64,000 nt of DNA from Siphonodentalium dalli (lineage: Eukaryota; Mollusca; Scaphopoda; Gadilida; Siphonodentaliidae). Under the pieces are notes generated by a model that saw only the letters and a list, made by a program, of their open reading frames with translations, was not told the origin of the DNA and searched no databases. The stretch spans positions 64,371,897 through 64,435,896 of the forward strand of contig CP136063.1 of the NCBI GenBank assembly GCA_032622095.1, written 5' to 3'. The position numbers were made by a program, and so were the translations under genes. Numbering within the stretch: position 1 is the first letter of the stretch; every line of letters begins with the position of its first letter. Shown here one piece after another: positions 48,201-59,185 of the stretch.

Positions 48201-49667
48201 TACACATATGAATCAACTAATGTGGAGGGTTATCTCTGTAGAGTGTCCTGGTACCTCGAAATTAGGTAGAAATGCCAATTTATATGAAATCACGACGAAT
48301 ATGTCGGGACCCGTGCTGACCTCGTGCTCTAGAAATCCAGCTGCGTGGGGTTAAATTGTAAATAGGGATGATGTGTTGACCACAATGACATGCCTGTTAT
48401 GTTCGTGGGTTATGCGTGTGTGGTGTCCTGGAGCCCTAAAAACGGGCCATACTAGCGATAATGTTCGGTTTGTACATAGACGTATTGAAGTCCGTGATGA
48501 CCTGTTTTTACCAAATTTCAACTGCGTGGGGTGGTTTTCCACTACCAGCGGTCACACTCTCAAACACATATGCATCAACTAATGTGGAGGGATATCTCTG
48601 TAGAGTGTCCTGGTACCTCGAAATTAGGTAGAAATGCCAATTTATATGAAATCACGACCAATATGTCGGGACCCGTGCTGACCTCGTGCTCTAGAAATCC
48701 AGCTGCGTGGGGTTAAATTGTAAATAGGGATGATGTGTTGACCACAATGACATGACTTATATGTTCGTGGGTTATGCGTGTGTGGTGTCCTGGAGCCCTA
48801 AAAACGGGCCATAATAGCGATAATATTCGGTTTGTACATAGACGTATTGAAGTCCGTGATGACCTGTTTTTACCAAATTTCAACTGCGTGGGGCGGCTTT
48901 ACACTACCAGCGGTCACACTGTCTACACATATGAATCAACTAATGTGGAGGGTTATCTCTGTAGAGTGTCCTGGTACCTCGAAATTAGGTAGAAATGCCA
49001 ATTTATATGAAATCACGACCAATATGTCGGGACCCGTGCTGACCTCGTGCTCTAGAAATTCAGCTGCGTGGGGTTAAATTGTAATTAGGGCTGATGTGTT
49101 GACCACAATGACATACCTGCTATATTCGTGGGTTATGCCTGTGTGGTGTCCCGGAGCCCTAAAAACGGGCCATAATAGCGATAATGTTCGGTTTGTACAT
49201 AGACGTATTGAAGTCCGTGATGACCTGTTTTTACCAAATTTCAACTGCGTGGGGTGGTTTTCCACTACCAGCGGTCACACTCTCTACACATATGCATCAA
49301 CTAATGTGGAGGGATATCTCTGTAGAGTGTCCTGGTACCTCGAAATTAGGTAGAAATGCCAATTTATATGAAATCACGAAGAATATGTCGGGACCCGTGC
49401 TGACCTCGTGCTCTAGAAATCCAGCTGCGTGGGGATAAATTGTAATTAGGGCTGATGTGTCGACCACAATGACATACCTGTTATGTTCGTGGGTTATGCG
49501 TGTGGGGTGTCTAGGAGCCCTAAAAACGGGCCATAATAGCGATAATGTTCGGGTTTGTACATAGACGTATTGAAGTCCGTGATGACCTGTTTTTACCAAA
49601 TTTCAACTGCGTGGAGCGGTTTTCCACTACCAGAGGTCACACTGTCTACACATATGCATCAACTAAT
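39209..49667 (+). repeat. Satellite array 2, same 361-bp family, opposite orientation, about 29 copies
   Basis: Each monomer carries 'ctagaaatccagctgcgtgg' and the complement of the array 1 marker sequences, so this array is inverted relative to array 1. The first monomer begins mid-unit at 39,209 and the last ends mid-unit at 49,667. Higher-order duplication is clear: a one-base-deletion variant ('accaaattcaactg') recurs at 1,082 and 1,443 bp spacing (starts 44,044, 45,126 and 46,569), as does a 'gttaagttcg' variant (44,404, 45,486 and 46,929). A 724-bp dimer repeat occurs at 41,152 and 41,876. Monomers near both ends share 'gtaattagggctgatgtg' variants and are more diverged than the centre, typical of unequal exchange. 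Confidence 0.97.
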
Positions 49668-49915
49668 TGTTCCCGGGATCAAAGTAGGCATATATACCAA
49701 ATTTGAGTGGGATCGGTCAAGGTCCAGAAACATGCCTAGATGAGCATATATGAGAGAGATCAAGGTCAAGGACGCGATCGCATGTGAAATTTGACCCACC
49801 CGTATTGTTCCCTGGATCAAAGTATGCCTATACATATTAAATTTTAGTCGGATCGGTCGAGGTCCAGAAACATGCCTATATGAGCATATATGAGCGAGGT
49901 CAAGGTCAAGGCTAA
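49668..49915. repeat. Two-copy ~130-bp repeat at the right edge of array 2
   Basis: 'gttcccgggatcaaagta' to 'gaggtcaaggtcaagg' occurs twice, with 'cggtc.aggtccagaaacat' and 'atatgagcatatatgag' in each. Related in style to the 'aaggtcaaggtca' block at 8,576-9,125. It separates the young array from an older satellite relic. Confidence 0.8.
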
Positions 49916-50033
49916 TGTCGGGACTAGTGCTGAGCTCGTTCTGATAAGTCTGGGCTCTGTAGGGTGTTATTTTAATTACCACTGGTGCGCTGACCACAAT
50001 GACATATTTATGATGTCGGTGGGTATATACGAT
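49911..50033 (+). repeat. Strongly diverged relic of the 361-bp satellite
   Basis: 'taatgtcgggactagtgctg', 'gctcgttct', 'gcgctgaccacaatgacata' and 'gtcggtgggtata' follow the order and spacing of the intact monomer ('atatgtcgggacccgtgctg' ... 'gttgaccacaatgacatgcc' ... 'gttcgtgggttatgcg'), but with many substitutions. It is an old end of the array, cut off by the preceding repeat. Confidence 0.8.
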
Positions 50034-50090
50034 CTGATCGCGATTTACGATCGCGATCGCGGGGCGCGATCGCGGTACGCGGTTGGCTAA
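50031..50090. repeat. Cluster of GCGATCGC-type palindromes
   Basis: Within about 60 bp there are several overlapping 'gatcgcgat', 'gcgatcgc' and 'cgatcgcgg' motifs, much richer in CG than the surroundings. They sit between the satellite relic and the TA repeat. Function unknown. Confidence 0.6.
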
Positions 50091-50102
50091 CAGAATCGTA
50101 CA

Positions 50103-50106
<4 letters not shown>

Positions 50107-50152
<46 letters not shown>
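50107..50152. repeat. (TA)n microsatellite
   Basis: About 46 bp of uninterrupted TA directly at the 5' end of the Penelope-like fragment. It probably marks the truncation point or target of that insertion. Confidence 0.95.
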
Positions 50153-50157
<5 letters not shown>

Positions 50158-50977
50158 GAACAGAAGCGACCTAAATCAAGCTTGTTCAGTGCTTTTCCAG
50201 GCTTTACGACCGCGCGGCTACTCTAGTAGATTACTGCGCCAAGTAAAGTCCGAAACTCTCAGAGAATTGAACTCGTCACGCCATGACCCAACATCGACTG
50301 AACCAACAAGGATACGGCACAACCGGCCGGTGTTGGGTAATGGTTCAGCCTCATTTTGTCACAAAAAACGATGTTACATCAATACAATAGGATATATCAA
50401 TACTAGTAACACTTTCACCAGCGAACAAACACGCATATCGTATCAAATGCATAGCGAACTTAATTGTGATTCTAAAAATGTAATTTACTTAATCACATGC
50501 AAAAGATGCCGTATACAATATGTTGGACAAACAAAAACCTCTCTCAAAGTTAGAATGTCTAATCATCTTTCCAGTGTTCGCAAAAAACTCGACATGCAAA
50601 TTTCCGATCATTTCAACTCATCTAATCATGACATTAAATCCCATTTCAGCTTTCAGCCAATAGAACAGACACCAATTCTAGCCGACGAAGACCAAACCGA
50701 TTCAATACGCCTAGAACGCGAAAATCATTGGATGGGCGTACTTAAAACATATCTTCCGTTCGGACTTAACATTGACTACAAAGGTGTTTCTCGAAATTTC
50801 TTGTGCTTTCCTCTGATCTACAATCGTAGAAATGTTGAAATCGCAAACATTTTCAGAAAAAACTTTGCATTATTAAACACTAAATTGACCGAGCCTCTCG
50901 ACAAACGGGTTATTATTGCCTACAAGAAAAATCCCAGTTTGAGAGATATGCTCGTTCGATCTAGACTCAGACCTTGA
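50153..50977 (+). CDS. Penelope-like element fragment with GIY-YIG endonuclease domain
   Basis: The frame is open from the TA tract; the first possible start is GTG at 50,189, so the N-terminus is truncated and a true start is absent. Numbering from that GTG, residues 7-20 (RPRGYSSRLLRQVK) resemble the segment after the RT thumb. C57 and C62 form a Cys pair, and residues 97-126 (NVIYLITCKRC, QYVGQTKTSL, VRMSNH) are the GIY-YIG core. RLERENHW (174-181) holds the expected Glu. The end, RRNVEIANIFRKNFALLN to AYKKNPSLRDMLVRSRL, looks like a motif that in the Penelope-like proteins I know lies before the GIY-YIG domain. The RT itself is missing. There is no stop or frameshift over 275 codons, so insertion may be recent. 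Immobile as it stands. Confidence 0.8.
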
Positions 50978-51240
50978 TTAACACGCAGTTCAATTAGCTT
51001 TTAGCTTATGTCAACACCATTATCCTTAGTTTGTGCTCAACACAATATTTTATGTCAATTTCCGACACAACCCAAACAAATTTAGCTAGTTCCATCTTTG
51101 AATGGCAACAATGCTCAACAAATTATTCAATGTCAATTTCCGACACAACCTAACAAAATTGATGTCAATTTCTGACACAACCTAACAAAATTTATGTCAA
51201 TTTCCGACACAACCTAACAAAATTTAGCTAGTTCCATAGA
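50978..51240 (+). repeat. 3' region of the Penelope-like copy with direct repeats
   Basis: 'atgtcaatttccgacacaac' occurs four times with small changes between 51,052 and 51,215. 'aaatttagctagttccat' ends the first and last units. Probably the element's 3' UTR. Confidence 0.6.
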
Positions 51241-51301
51241 AATAATTACATAAGAAATCGGATTCCGACCTGTGCCCGCGCTCTCCACACTTTCAAAATA
51301 T

Positions 51302-51591
<290 letters not shown>

Positions 51592-53440
51592 GTGTTACCT
51601 CACAACTGTTTATTTAGTTAGTTTACTTCGGTGGAACAATCATATTTTAGACCAAACCTAATCATGCGAACACACAAAATGACACAGGTTACAAGTATAT
51701 ATGGTATTAACGGCGGCTACTTTGGCAGCCTTTTTGTAAGATGTCATAATCTGATAATAAACTTAACATTTACCAGACTCACATTAGTTTCTTTTTGAAC
51801 AGAATCAACTCAATCCCCCCTCAAATGTTTGTATATATATGGGAACTGACACCATTATGCTGGGAACATTGAAAAATGGAGATATTTCGGATTCTCGTTC
51901 TCTTTAAATTAGATGGAGTGGACAGTGGTCTACCTTGATGCCAAGTTTAACGGTTGCGTCGTCATTTGCACGATTGTAACAGTCAGTCACGCTAAGAATT
52001 GAAGTTGCTAATCAGGAATGAATCATCGCCTTTTGAGAGGGAATGAACATGATTGGAACCTCGAAATCACGAATGAATCAACGCTGTTTTCAGTTGATAT
52101 TCGACGGTAAATATCTCAAGAATGGCGATTATTTAACTCGTGCTAAATGTTTTCATGTCATCACGGGGATCAAGTTTCTGGTTTTACTCCGTAATAATCG
52201 TCTCATATTATCTGGAAATGTTGTAGTGTCAACGAGAATTTCGCTATGGGAAATCACATGCAAAATTTACAAAAAAAATTGGTTGCTATTTTTGACTACG
52301 AAAATGACCCATTCCGGTACACAAATACCTTATACATATGCTAATCAACTTCATTGTTCGATAATACAACTTAGGTACTTACCTTTCAGTCATAATTTCA
52401 AATTTCGTGCGCAAAAACTTTCTGAAGCGTGAAAGACCGTGTTTAAAAATCGGGAACGAATAAGCGCGTAACCGAAACGAATCATCGCGCAAAATCGGAA
52501 ATGAACTGATTCTTTGATCGCAGCTGAGCCCCAGTGATCAGGTTCTAATTGATCCAGGTTATTTATTTGAGCACTAAATGATAGCTTATTTATTCGGCTT
52601 TCGTTTTAGCGCGAAATCCCAAAAGATCTATAAAGATCGAGTGTCATGTGATTCCATAGACTACAACACCCCGCTCCGGTTCCATGGTCGGGATGCCTTT
52701 TTTAGAATACCGGAAGTCAGCTTACGAGCGACATCTCGGGGGAGGTAATGTACCTACCCTATGGGAGAAAAAAAATTAAATTTCCACTTTACCTCCCTCT
52801 TAAAATCTTGAATCGGGAAGTACATAAAAGTCAGCGTTGCTCAAATAGTGTTAATAATAAATCAAATATAAATACTCACATTAAATCACAAAGCGTCAGT
52901 TCGGAATTCTGGCTAGTTAAAAGAAACATGGCATGCAACTAGCGACCGAGTAAGCCTGTGTTGATATTTTTGTGTGCAGTATTGATTCAGGTCAGAAGGA
53001 ACTAAATAAGTAGAATTACGTCCCTTCCTCCGTTTGGGGATGCGCACGGTATATACAATCGGCAAACCTCTGTGATTTCCGTAGCAAATACGCAAGAACG
53101 ATAATCCGAGAAGTTGCGATTGACAGTATATATCAAACTCCAGGCAGAGTTATCTCCCATCGCTCCGCTGAGATACCACTGCCATAAGGACATTAATTTG
53201 TAAGGAATTCTTACGTGTTTTTAGTTCTTAAGTTTTAGGATTAAAATTGTCTATGTCTGGCTCAGTTCATATTGTTCTTATCAATACCGAAAGAATTACC
53301 ATTATTGCAAACTTTAAAAAAAATGTGTTGGTCAAAACAAGATAATAGGTGACTAACTAGTAGTCAATACAGTTCCGCGATAATATGTAAAAATAGGTTT
53401 ATCGTCTGCAAAGTACACTCAATGTGGCAGTGATATATCG
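51592..53440. other. Intergenic, no gene recognised
   Basis: Contains one 129-codon ORF (52,043-52,432) with no recognisable domain and no supporting features, which I do not call a gene. No RNA gene or clear repeat was found. Confidence 0.4.
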
Positions 53441-53990
53441 CAGCGATAGCGTAGATGGCGCTGTATGGAGTTTGAGTATATATAGATAATACTATAAGGG
53501 GTGTGGCTATAGAGGGTCTTCGTTGGGGGTGGGGTAGAATACAGTATATATAGATAATCTCACCAGGGGCGTGACTATAGAGGGTATCCGTTGGGGGGGG
53601 GTAGAATACAGTATCTACAGATAATCCCATCATGGACGTGGCTATGGAGGGGTATCCGTTGGGGGGCGTAGAACACAGATAATACCACCAGGGACGTGAC
53701 TATAGAGGGTCTCCGTTGGGGGAGGTAGAATACAGTATATATAGATAATCGCATCATGGACGTGGCTATAGATGATCTCTGTTAGGGGGTTAGAACACAG
53801 CTAATCCCACCAGGGGCGTGGCTATAGAGGGTCTCCGTTTTTGGGGCGTAGAATGTAGTATATATAGAGTGTCCCATCAGGCCCGTGGCTATAGAGTGTA
53901 TCTGTGGGTGGGGGGGGGGGGTAGAACACAGAAAATACCATCAGGGGCGTGGATAAAGAGGGTCTCCGATCGAAAATTTGGTATCTGGGT
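53440..53990. repeat. Minisatellite, about 9 imperfect units of 45-70 bp
   Basis: The phrase 'ggacgtggctatagagggtc' followed by 'tccgttggggg', 'gtagaa.acag' and 'tatatagataat' recurs through the block, with units missing the 'tatatag' part alternating irregularly. A single similar unit lies at 18,229-18,265. The block starts next to 'gcgatagcgtag', also seen near 20,490. Confidence 0.85.
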
Positions 53991-55820
53991 GTATTTTCTA
54001 CAGGGGAGTGACCAGGCTGGGTCTCTGTCCGACGTCGCAAATCGGTTTCTCGTGAACTAATGGGCGGATCGCTCTGAAATTTGGTACGAGCGTGTATTTC
54101 GGTCCTCGATCGCACGCTGGTCATCCTATAATCCCCGCTGCGGGCAGTAACCCCCCGGTGTGGGGCGTCAGTAAACGCACATCGGGCCATACCAGCTAAA
54201 CTTTCCCATACCAGGGCTATATAGTCTAATGAATTAAAGGGGTACTGCACGCCAATTTCAATAAATTCCCCGTAACAATTGCGATCTAATATCAATATTA
54301 TATTTTAAAATAACGTATTTGAGTCGACGATGTCTACTGAAAACGTTCCGGTTAACAGTCTATCATAGAAGTCAAATTGAATTATTTAATATAAATGAAT
54401 TTATGGTTGGAGTCATAAAATGGCGAATTATGCCATTACGAGTTACCGTTCTTGAAATATCACGTGTTGGGTGTCTTTAATCGACGGCCGTTGACGACGA
54501 ACATTATTGAGTTGCGAACAAAACATGTTACATGCAAAAGGAAGTCCCGCTATAACCAATTTGGAAAAAATGAGAAGAAACAAGATTCATAAAGCGTCAA
54601 GTATTTTTATAGGGGGTGAGATTGTTCGATGGAAGAGATTGCAGGCATCAATTGAACTTCCGGTTCATCCTGCAACCTGCGTCTTCTCCGGTGAAGGTCA
54701 AAAACATGGCGCGTAGTTTGAAATCGTAATATTTTTATTTCCATGATCAATATTTTCGTCGCTAAATTAGGTTTATACGAAACTCATATAACACGAACAC
54801 AATCTAACTTGAAAGTTATGTCAATGGGAGTAAATACAAAAATTGCCTATCTCTGTGTACAGTACCCTTTTAAAGTAGTCAATTGAGAAGTTATATACTA
54901 ACCAATGGAAGACTATATGATATAGGCAATACCTATTTATGCTGTGACAGGGGTTTAGAGAAAAATTAGATATCAGTTCTAGAGAAAAACACAATCTTAT
55001 AGACGAGCGCATTCGTAATGCGTGCTGCATGGGTAAATTTAAGTTTCATGCAGCAAATTTTCACTGCAGACACTCGATAATTGTTTTTGAAAACGTTGAG
55101 CAGTCTATCTGGGACACTTTATCCTTGACGTGTTTTTGGTACTAAAACCCCAAAATCCATATTCACTATTCAGTATAACTCGAATAAAGACATCTTTCCA
55201 AACATAACGTACATCGATAAAGTAAAACGTGATGCGGTAAACTCCGACGCGAGCAAAAATCATGCCCGCAATGGGGTTTACGCCAACACCGTGGAGTGTC
55301 TCATGCAATTGTCATTATTTTCCTACTTAATGCAAAAAATTCCAATGTGAATCTAGATTTAGTTTCCTTAAGTATCTGTATCAATGGAACGTTGACAACG
55401 TTGTCCAAATTTATCACCACGCACTCATCTTGGAGCTGAAAACACATGGAAGCTTATTCTCACACTTCATCGAGCATTTCGTCACTTTATGGAGCTTTAT
55501 TCGTCGAACTGTTAACATTTAGGTTCAGCATGCACCTCGTGGATCCGGGTTGTGTCCGAAGAAAAACAATTGATAACAAACTCAAAACAAACCAACCTAT
55601 ACTCTTCAATCGTGCCCGCGGGTATTATACGACCAGCGGGATCTGGACTCCGTCCGACGTCGGCTTTTGACGTAATATCCACACGACTCACACGAGCAAA
55701 TCGATTTCTGTGGAACTGATGGCCCATTCGCACTATTCACAATTTGTATTGTATGTAGCTATTCTAGCTGGCCAATGTTTAACCCTTTCTATAATAAATA
55801 ATCATTGATGAGTAGTTCCC
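53991..55820. other. Intergenic, no gene recognised
   Basis: No convincing ORF. Two related phrases ('gtccgacgtcg..', 'aaatcg.tttct.gtgaact.atgg') at 54,020-54,065 and 55,650-55,725 point to an old dispersed repeat. Confidence 0.4.
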
Positions 55821-55821
55821 T

Positions 55822-55893
55822 TAGGAAATGTTCAGATAATATCAAGTTAAACAATAACGACCATTGCTGAACTTATCATCTGAACATTTCTTG
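55822..55893. repeat. Short hairpin, about 72 bp
   Basis: 'ggaaatgttcagataat' faces 'atcatctgaacatttct' with two mismatches and a loop near 35 bp. Possibly a small foldback element. Confidence 0.6.
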
Positions 55894-56196
55894 CTAACGA
55901 TTGTTTCTGCACGTGTATTATCTTTTTGTTAGTTTGTATGCCTGTCTGTCTGCCGTCTGCCCATTTTCCATAATACCACATCCACATGGATACATTCCAA
56001 TATATACAATCTAACCGGGTGTGAGAGTTCTTAGTATCGAAGGAGCTACATCAGTACTGTACACTGTATAAATAAGAAGCAAATTTCTTAAAATATGAGC
56101 GCGGAAACTGAAAACACAATTAATTGTTCAGTGTATGACAACGAGAAGGCAGATGAATTCCGAATCAGGACTCCAGATATGGTGCTGGTCATTTAC

Positions 56197-56300
56197 AGAA
56201 TGAGGTCCCCAGAGGGTAAATTAAGTGACGCTATCACACACAGCGGGCTAGCATCACCATTCATCATTCATCATCTGGGAAAAATAGAAACTAAACTAAA
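56197..56300 (+). repeat. Dispersed copy of the hairpin sequence from 446-538
   Basis: 'acagaatgaggtccccagag' is shared with 206-225 and 448-467. The phrases that follow ('gctagcatcacc', 'atctgggaa') also have counterparts there. Confirms a dispersed repeat family. Confidence 0.65.
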
Positions 56301-56907
56301 AAAGAGCTACTAATAAACTTGTTAATTGGGTAATAAATATATACTTTTCAGAGAAGATGAGGCCTAATCAGGTTGAGGTCTAGCTTCGTCTGTACACCCA
56401 TTTACAAATTCATCAACGTATTTCCGTTGTCAAAGATTACAATCACAAGTGATTCATTCGGGCCCTGGTGAAGTGGTCCTGCTAATGTGATATGATGCGG
56501 TTGATAATTTAATTGATATGATGCTGTTATGATAAACTGATGCTGTTATGATAAACTGATGCTGTTAACAAAACGTACCGTTATTGCTATTAAATTTCTC
56601 TTTTTCGCGGTGTTCCGATCATACGAAAATATCCAGGAAAAGCCATTCGCGTATTAAACATTCAAAATCATATATATTGCGAAATATTTTTAATACTAAT
56701 TGTATTAGTTGATGGAACTCGACTATAATCAAGATGGATAGGCCTATTCATCGTTTTAGAAACACCAGCGCAGGCATTATTACATTTTTCAAAATATATA
56801 TGTTCTTGAATGTTTCGTACACACACTGTTTTTCTCACATCTCTCGGATTAGCCAACACCTCGAAAATGAAAATATTAAAAAAAAACGGTTCTTTTGCGT
56901 AACGGCA

Positions 56908-58515
56908 TCAGTTTGCCCTACCCGCATCATAGCAATTCAGCAGGACCCCCAACATCGTGGGACCACTTGACCAGTGGTGGTGGTATTGACAAGTCACACA
57001 ATAAGTAATAGCTTGTGGGCCACTCAACACGGGGTATATATATAGCTTTGTTATTTTGACAGGCGAAATATAGATGCATATAACATGTTCAACACTTATG
57101 CTTGTTGTGCAAGTCGATAAATGGAAGTAAATTCTCAGGAGCGACATCTTCATACGGATATGGCTATCAGCTAGAACTCGAGCAGATAAACACATTAAGT
57201 TGATTTTAGAATAATTGAATGTCTGCTCAACTTCCATCATAAGAGGCTCGTGCTTATAAACGCGCGGGTTGGTCCTGGCGAGATCGAGGAAATTCATACC
57301 AAACTTATCTCTTATATCAACATGCGGACCAGCTTGAAGAAGAGATTTCACAATAACCTCAGCATAACAATCAAAAGGAAAGTCACGAATAGCCTTCATG
57401 AGAACAGTTTCTCCGTTGTCATCCCGCCAATCAATGTCGAATCCGCTCTGTAGAAATAGTTTTGTAAGTTCCACTTTGTAACTTTTGTAAGTTCCACGCT
57501 CGCGATAAAACACAGATATATGAAGCAAGCTACGGTTGTCTTTGTCGACAGGGTTAATTTTAGCAATCATTGAGCAAAATTCTAGCACCTTTGTCATCCA
57601 ATCGGGATCCACAATGTGCACACCACATTGAAACATGCAACCCAAGCAGCGACGTATGTGATCCATTATTTCAAAATTAAAAGAATTATTTAATTTTATA
57701 TTAAGCTCTTTCCCGTGGGTTAGGCCGTCACCAAGTACATTAAGAAAATGCATGATATACTCAGTGCATATGCACACTCTTTGGATGGCTAAGGGTCCAG
57801 ACATTTTACGAAGAAACGATATCACTCTTTCGCTTGGAACATCATGCTTCAAACATATATTAAACGCATACTCCATAAATTTTGTTTCTGATTTGATTTC
57901 GTGGTTTGACAGTGGGCCCATTAAACCTGAGATGTTGTTGTTATCTAAGAATTCTATATATTCCGGATTATCTTCTCCTATAACGCGTTCGTATATTAAC
58001 ATAGAGTGAATGCAGAGGTAAAATCTCGTCGATGGCGTCACACCATCCTGCCTTCCAAAATAGTGTTTGCCCTCATCTGACATTCCATGCACACATTGTT
58101 CGCCCTCATATGACAAAACCTTGAGTAATTCCTTCATAGTCTGAGGCTCCCTCTCATTCAGAAAAATATCTTTTGTTTCCTTTGGGAAATTTTTCAGACA
58201 TGGTTGTTTCTCGTTCTTATATCTTATTTGCATGGCTTTTGTCCAATGCTGTGTTGCTTTGGAAATCGATTTTTTGAAGTTAAAGTAGATATTATGAAGC
58301 GTACTCGCACCCAGTACTTCATATGCATCGGCGATCACTCCATCTGGTTGATTGGAGTTCTCCAGTAAGAACGTCATTGTATCTTCAGGCGAAAAGTGCC
58401 CTCCTGAAGGGTTTGCTCCCTTGCCCTTGTGTGCTTCTGCGGAAGTATTCTTCGCGATCAAACGTTGCGATATATGGTAGAACATCAACAAAACCATTCC
58501 AATAATATTCAGCAC
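56908..58515 (-). CDS. FEM1: FEM1-like protein, middle and C-terminal part (after a frameshift)
   Basis: 535-codon ORF, of which about residues 26-430 look like FEM1. ADAYEVLGAS followed by ATQHWTKAMQIRY corresponds to the conserved FEM1 'ELLGA ... W..AM..RY' block, and MLIYERVIGEDNPEYIEF to its '..RERILG..HP' block. Two C-terminal ankyrin repeats follow (NRSLLHISVF...LFLQSGFDIDWRD and NGETVLMKAIRD...LLQAGPHVDIRD), then KINLMCLSARVL, like the FEM1 end. FEM1 proteins are substrate receptors of CUL2 E3 ubiquitin ligases. The first residues overlap the upstream ORF in another frame, so the two belong together. The last 80-100 residues after SARVLADSH are unlike FEM1 and may be read-through beyond a lost stop. 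Functional gene, pseudogene or assembly indel is open. Confidence 0.8.
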   Translation of the reverse strand: MLNIIGMVLLMFYHISQRLIAKNTSAEAHKGKGANPSGGHFSPEDTMTFLLENSNQPDGVIADAYEVLGASTLHNIYFNFKKSISKATQHWTKAMQIRYKNEKQPCLKNFPKETKDIFLNEREPQTMKELLKVLSYEGEQCVHGMSDEGKHYFGRQDGVTPSTRFYLCIHSMLIYERVIGEDNPEYIEFLDNNNISGLMGPLSNHEIKSETKFMEYAFNICLKHDVPSERVISFLRKMSGPLAIQRVCICTEYIMHFLNVLGDGLTHGKELNIKLNNSFNFEIMDHIRRCLGCMFQCGVHIVDPDWMTKVLEFCSMIAKINPVDKDNRSLLHISVFYRERGTYKSYKVELTKLFLQSGFDIDWRDDNGETVLMKAIRDFPFDCYAEVIVKSLLQAGPHVDIRDKFGMNFLDLARTNPRVYKHEPLMMEVEQTFNYSKINLMCLSARVLADSHIRMKMSLLRIYFHLSTCTTSISVEHVICIYISPVKITKLYIYPVLSGPQAITYCVTCQYHHHWSSGPTMLGVLLNCYDAGRAN

Positions 58516-59128
58516 CTTTGGAAAGCAAAAACTTCATCAATTCATGTCTCTCATTTCTCGCGGCGTGATGTAGAGCGGTCAGTCCTTCGTGAGTTCTTAA
58601 ATTTACGTTGGCACCATTCTTCACGAGGAACTCAACTGTATCCATATAATTCGACCTCCATTCCGTTAGTTGGGAGGCGTGAATAAGCGACGGATATATA
58701 TTTTTCCCGACCTTATCAATAAGAGAATTTACATCGGCGCCATGTTTAACGAGTAATTTGATGTTTTCCGTGTGTCCGTAGGTTATAGCATGGAGGAGAG
58801 GTGTTCGTCCGAGTTCAGTTAGTCTTTGTTCACAATCATGTGGTCGCCTGGCGTTGTCCTGTTCAAGATCCCCACATTTACATTTACCTTGAGCTATTTC
58901 TGGAGGATAGTTAGGTGTATCTACTTCAGCTCCACATTTATCCAGAAGGTACTCCAACATTTTTGCACAATGACGTGTTCCTGCTTTCTTCCATATAATG
59001 TGTGTATTTTCCGCAAACACAATATCTCTCCTTCTATCCTTATGGACGTCTTCCAACAACTTTTCCAATCTTCGCACATCATTGTCTGCTATATATCGCC
59101 GAACCTTCGTGGCAACAGCATCGGACAT
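58385..59128 (-). CDS. FEM1: FEM1-like ankyrin-repeat protein, N-terminal part
   Basis: 247-codon ORF starting at ATG 59,128. Ankyrin repeats: TPLLHAITYGHTENIKLLVKHGADVNSL (residues 109-136), SLIHAS...YMDTVEFLVKNGANVNLR (147-178) and GLTALHHAARNERHELMKFLLSKGAEY (182-208). A weaker ankyrin-like region lies at 52-71 (MLEYLLDKCGAEVD). It runs out at a TGA, but the other frame (56,908-58,515) takes over within the shared 131 bp (58,385-58,515) without loss of homology, so one indel there explains the break. The start is supported by a strong splice acceptor 33 bp upstream, which also fits a 5' UTR intron. No signal peptide. Most likely cytosolic or nuclear, binding substrates through the ankyrin repeats, as known for FEM1. 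Confidence 0.82.
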   Translation of the reverse strand: MSDAVATKVRRYIADNDVRRLEKLLEDVHKDRRRDIVFAENTHIIWKKAGTRHCAKMLEYLLDKCGAEVDTPNYPPEIAQGKCKCGDLEQDNARRPHDCEQRLTELGRTPLLHAITYGHTENIKLLVKHGADVNSLIDKVGKNIYPSLIHASQLTEWRSNYMDTVEFLVKNGANVNLRTHEGLTALHHAARNERHELMKFLLSKGAEYYWNGFVDVLPYIATFDREEYFRRSTQGQGSKPFRRALFA

Positions 59129-59151
59129 CTCTGTTCAGTTTTGAAACAAGT

Positions 59152-59185
59152 TTTGCAGAATCTGCAACAAAACAAATAAACGTTA
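59152..59185 (-). promoter_or_regulatory. Splice acceptor before the FEM1-like start codon
   Basis: Read on the minus strand, a T-rich stretch 'tttatttgttttgttgcag' ends with AG at 59,163-59,162, followed by 33 bases and the ATG. This implies a non-coding first exon further right and an intron that contains the family 2 element copy starting at about 59,181. Confidence 0.6.

Noticed and set aside
28244-49667. Dozens of overlapping 60-116 residue ORFs with near-identical proteins across the arrays
   Set aside because: They are open in several frames on both strands of a tandem satellite, and their similarity only reflects repeat homogenisation. Frames are broken at random in individual monomers.
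52043-52432. 129-codon ORF
   Set aside because: No recognisable domain, no splice or polyadenylation context, and length is within chance for this window.
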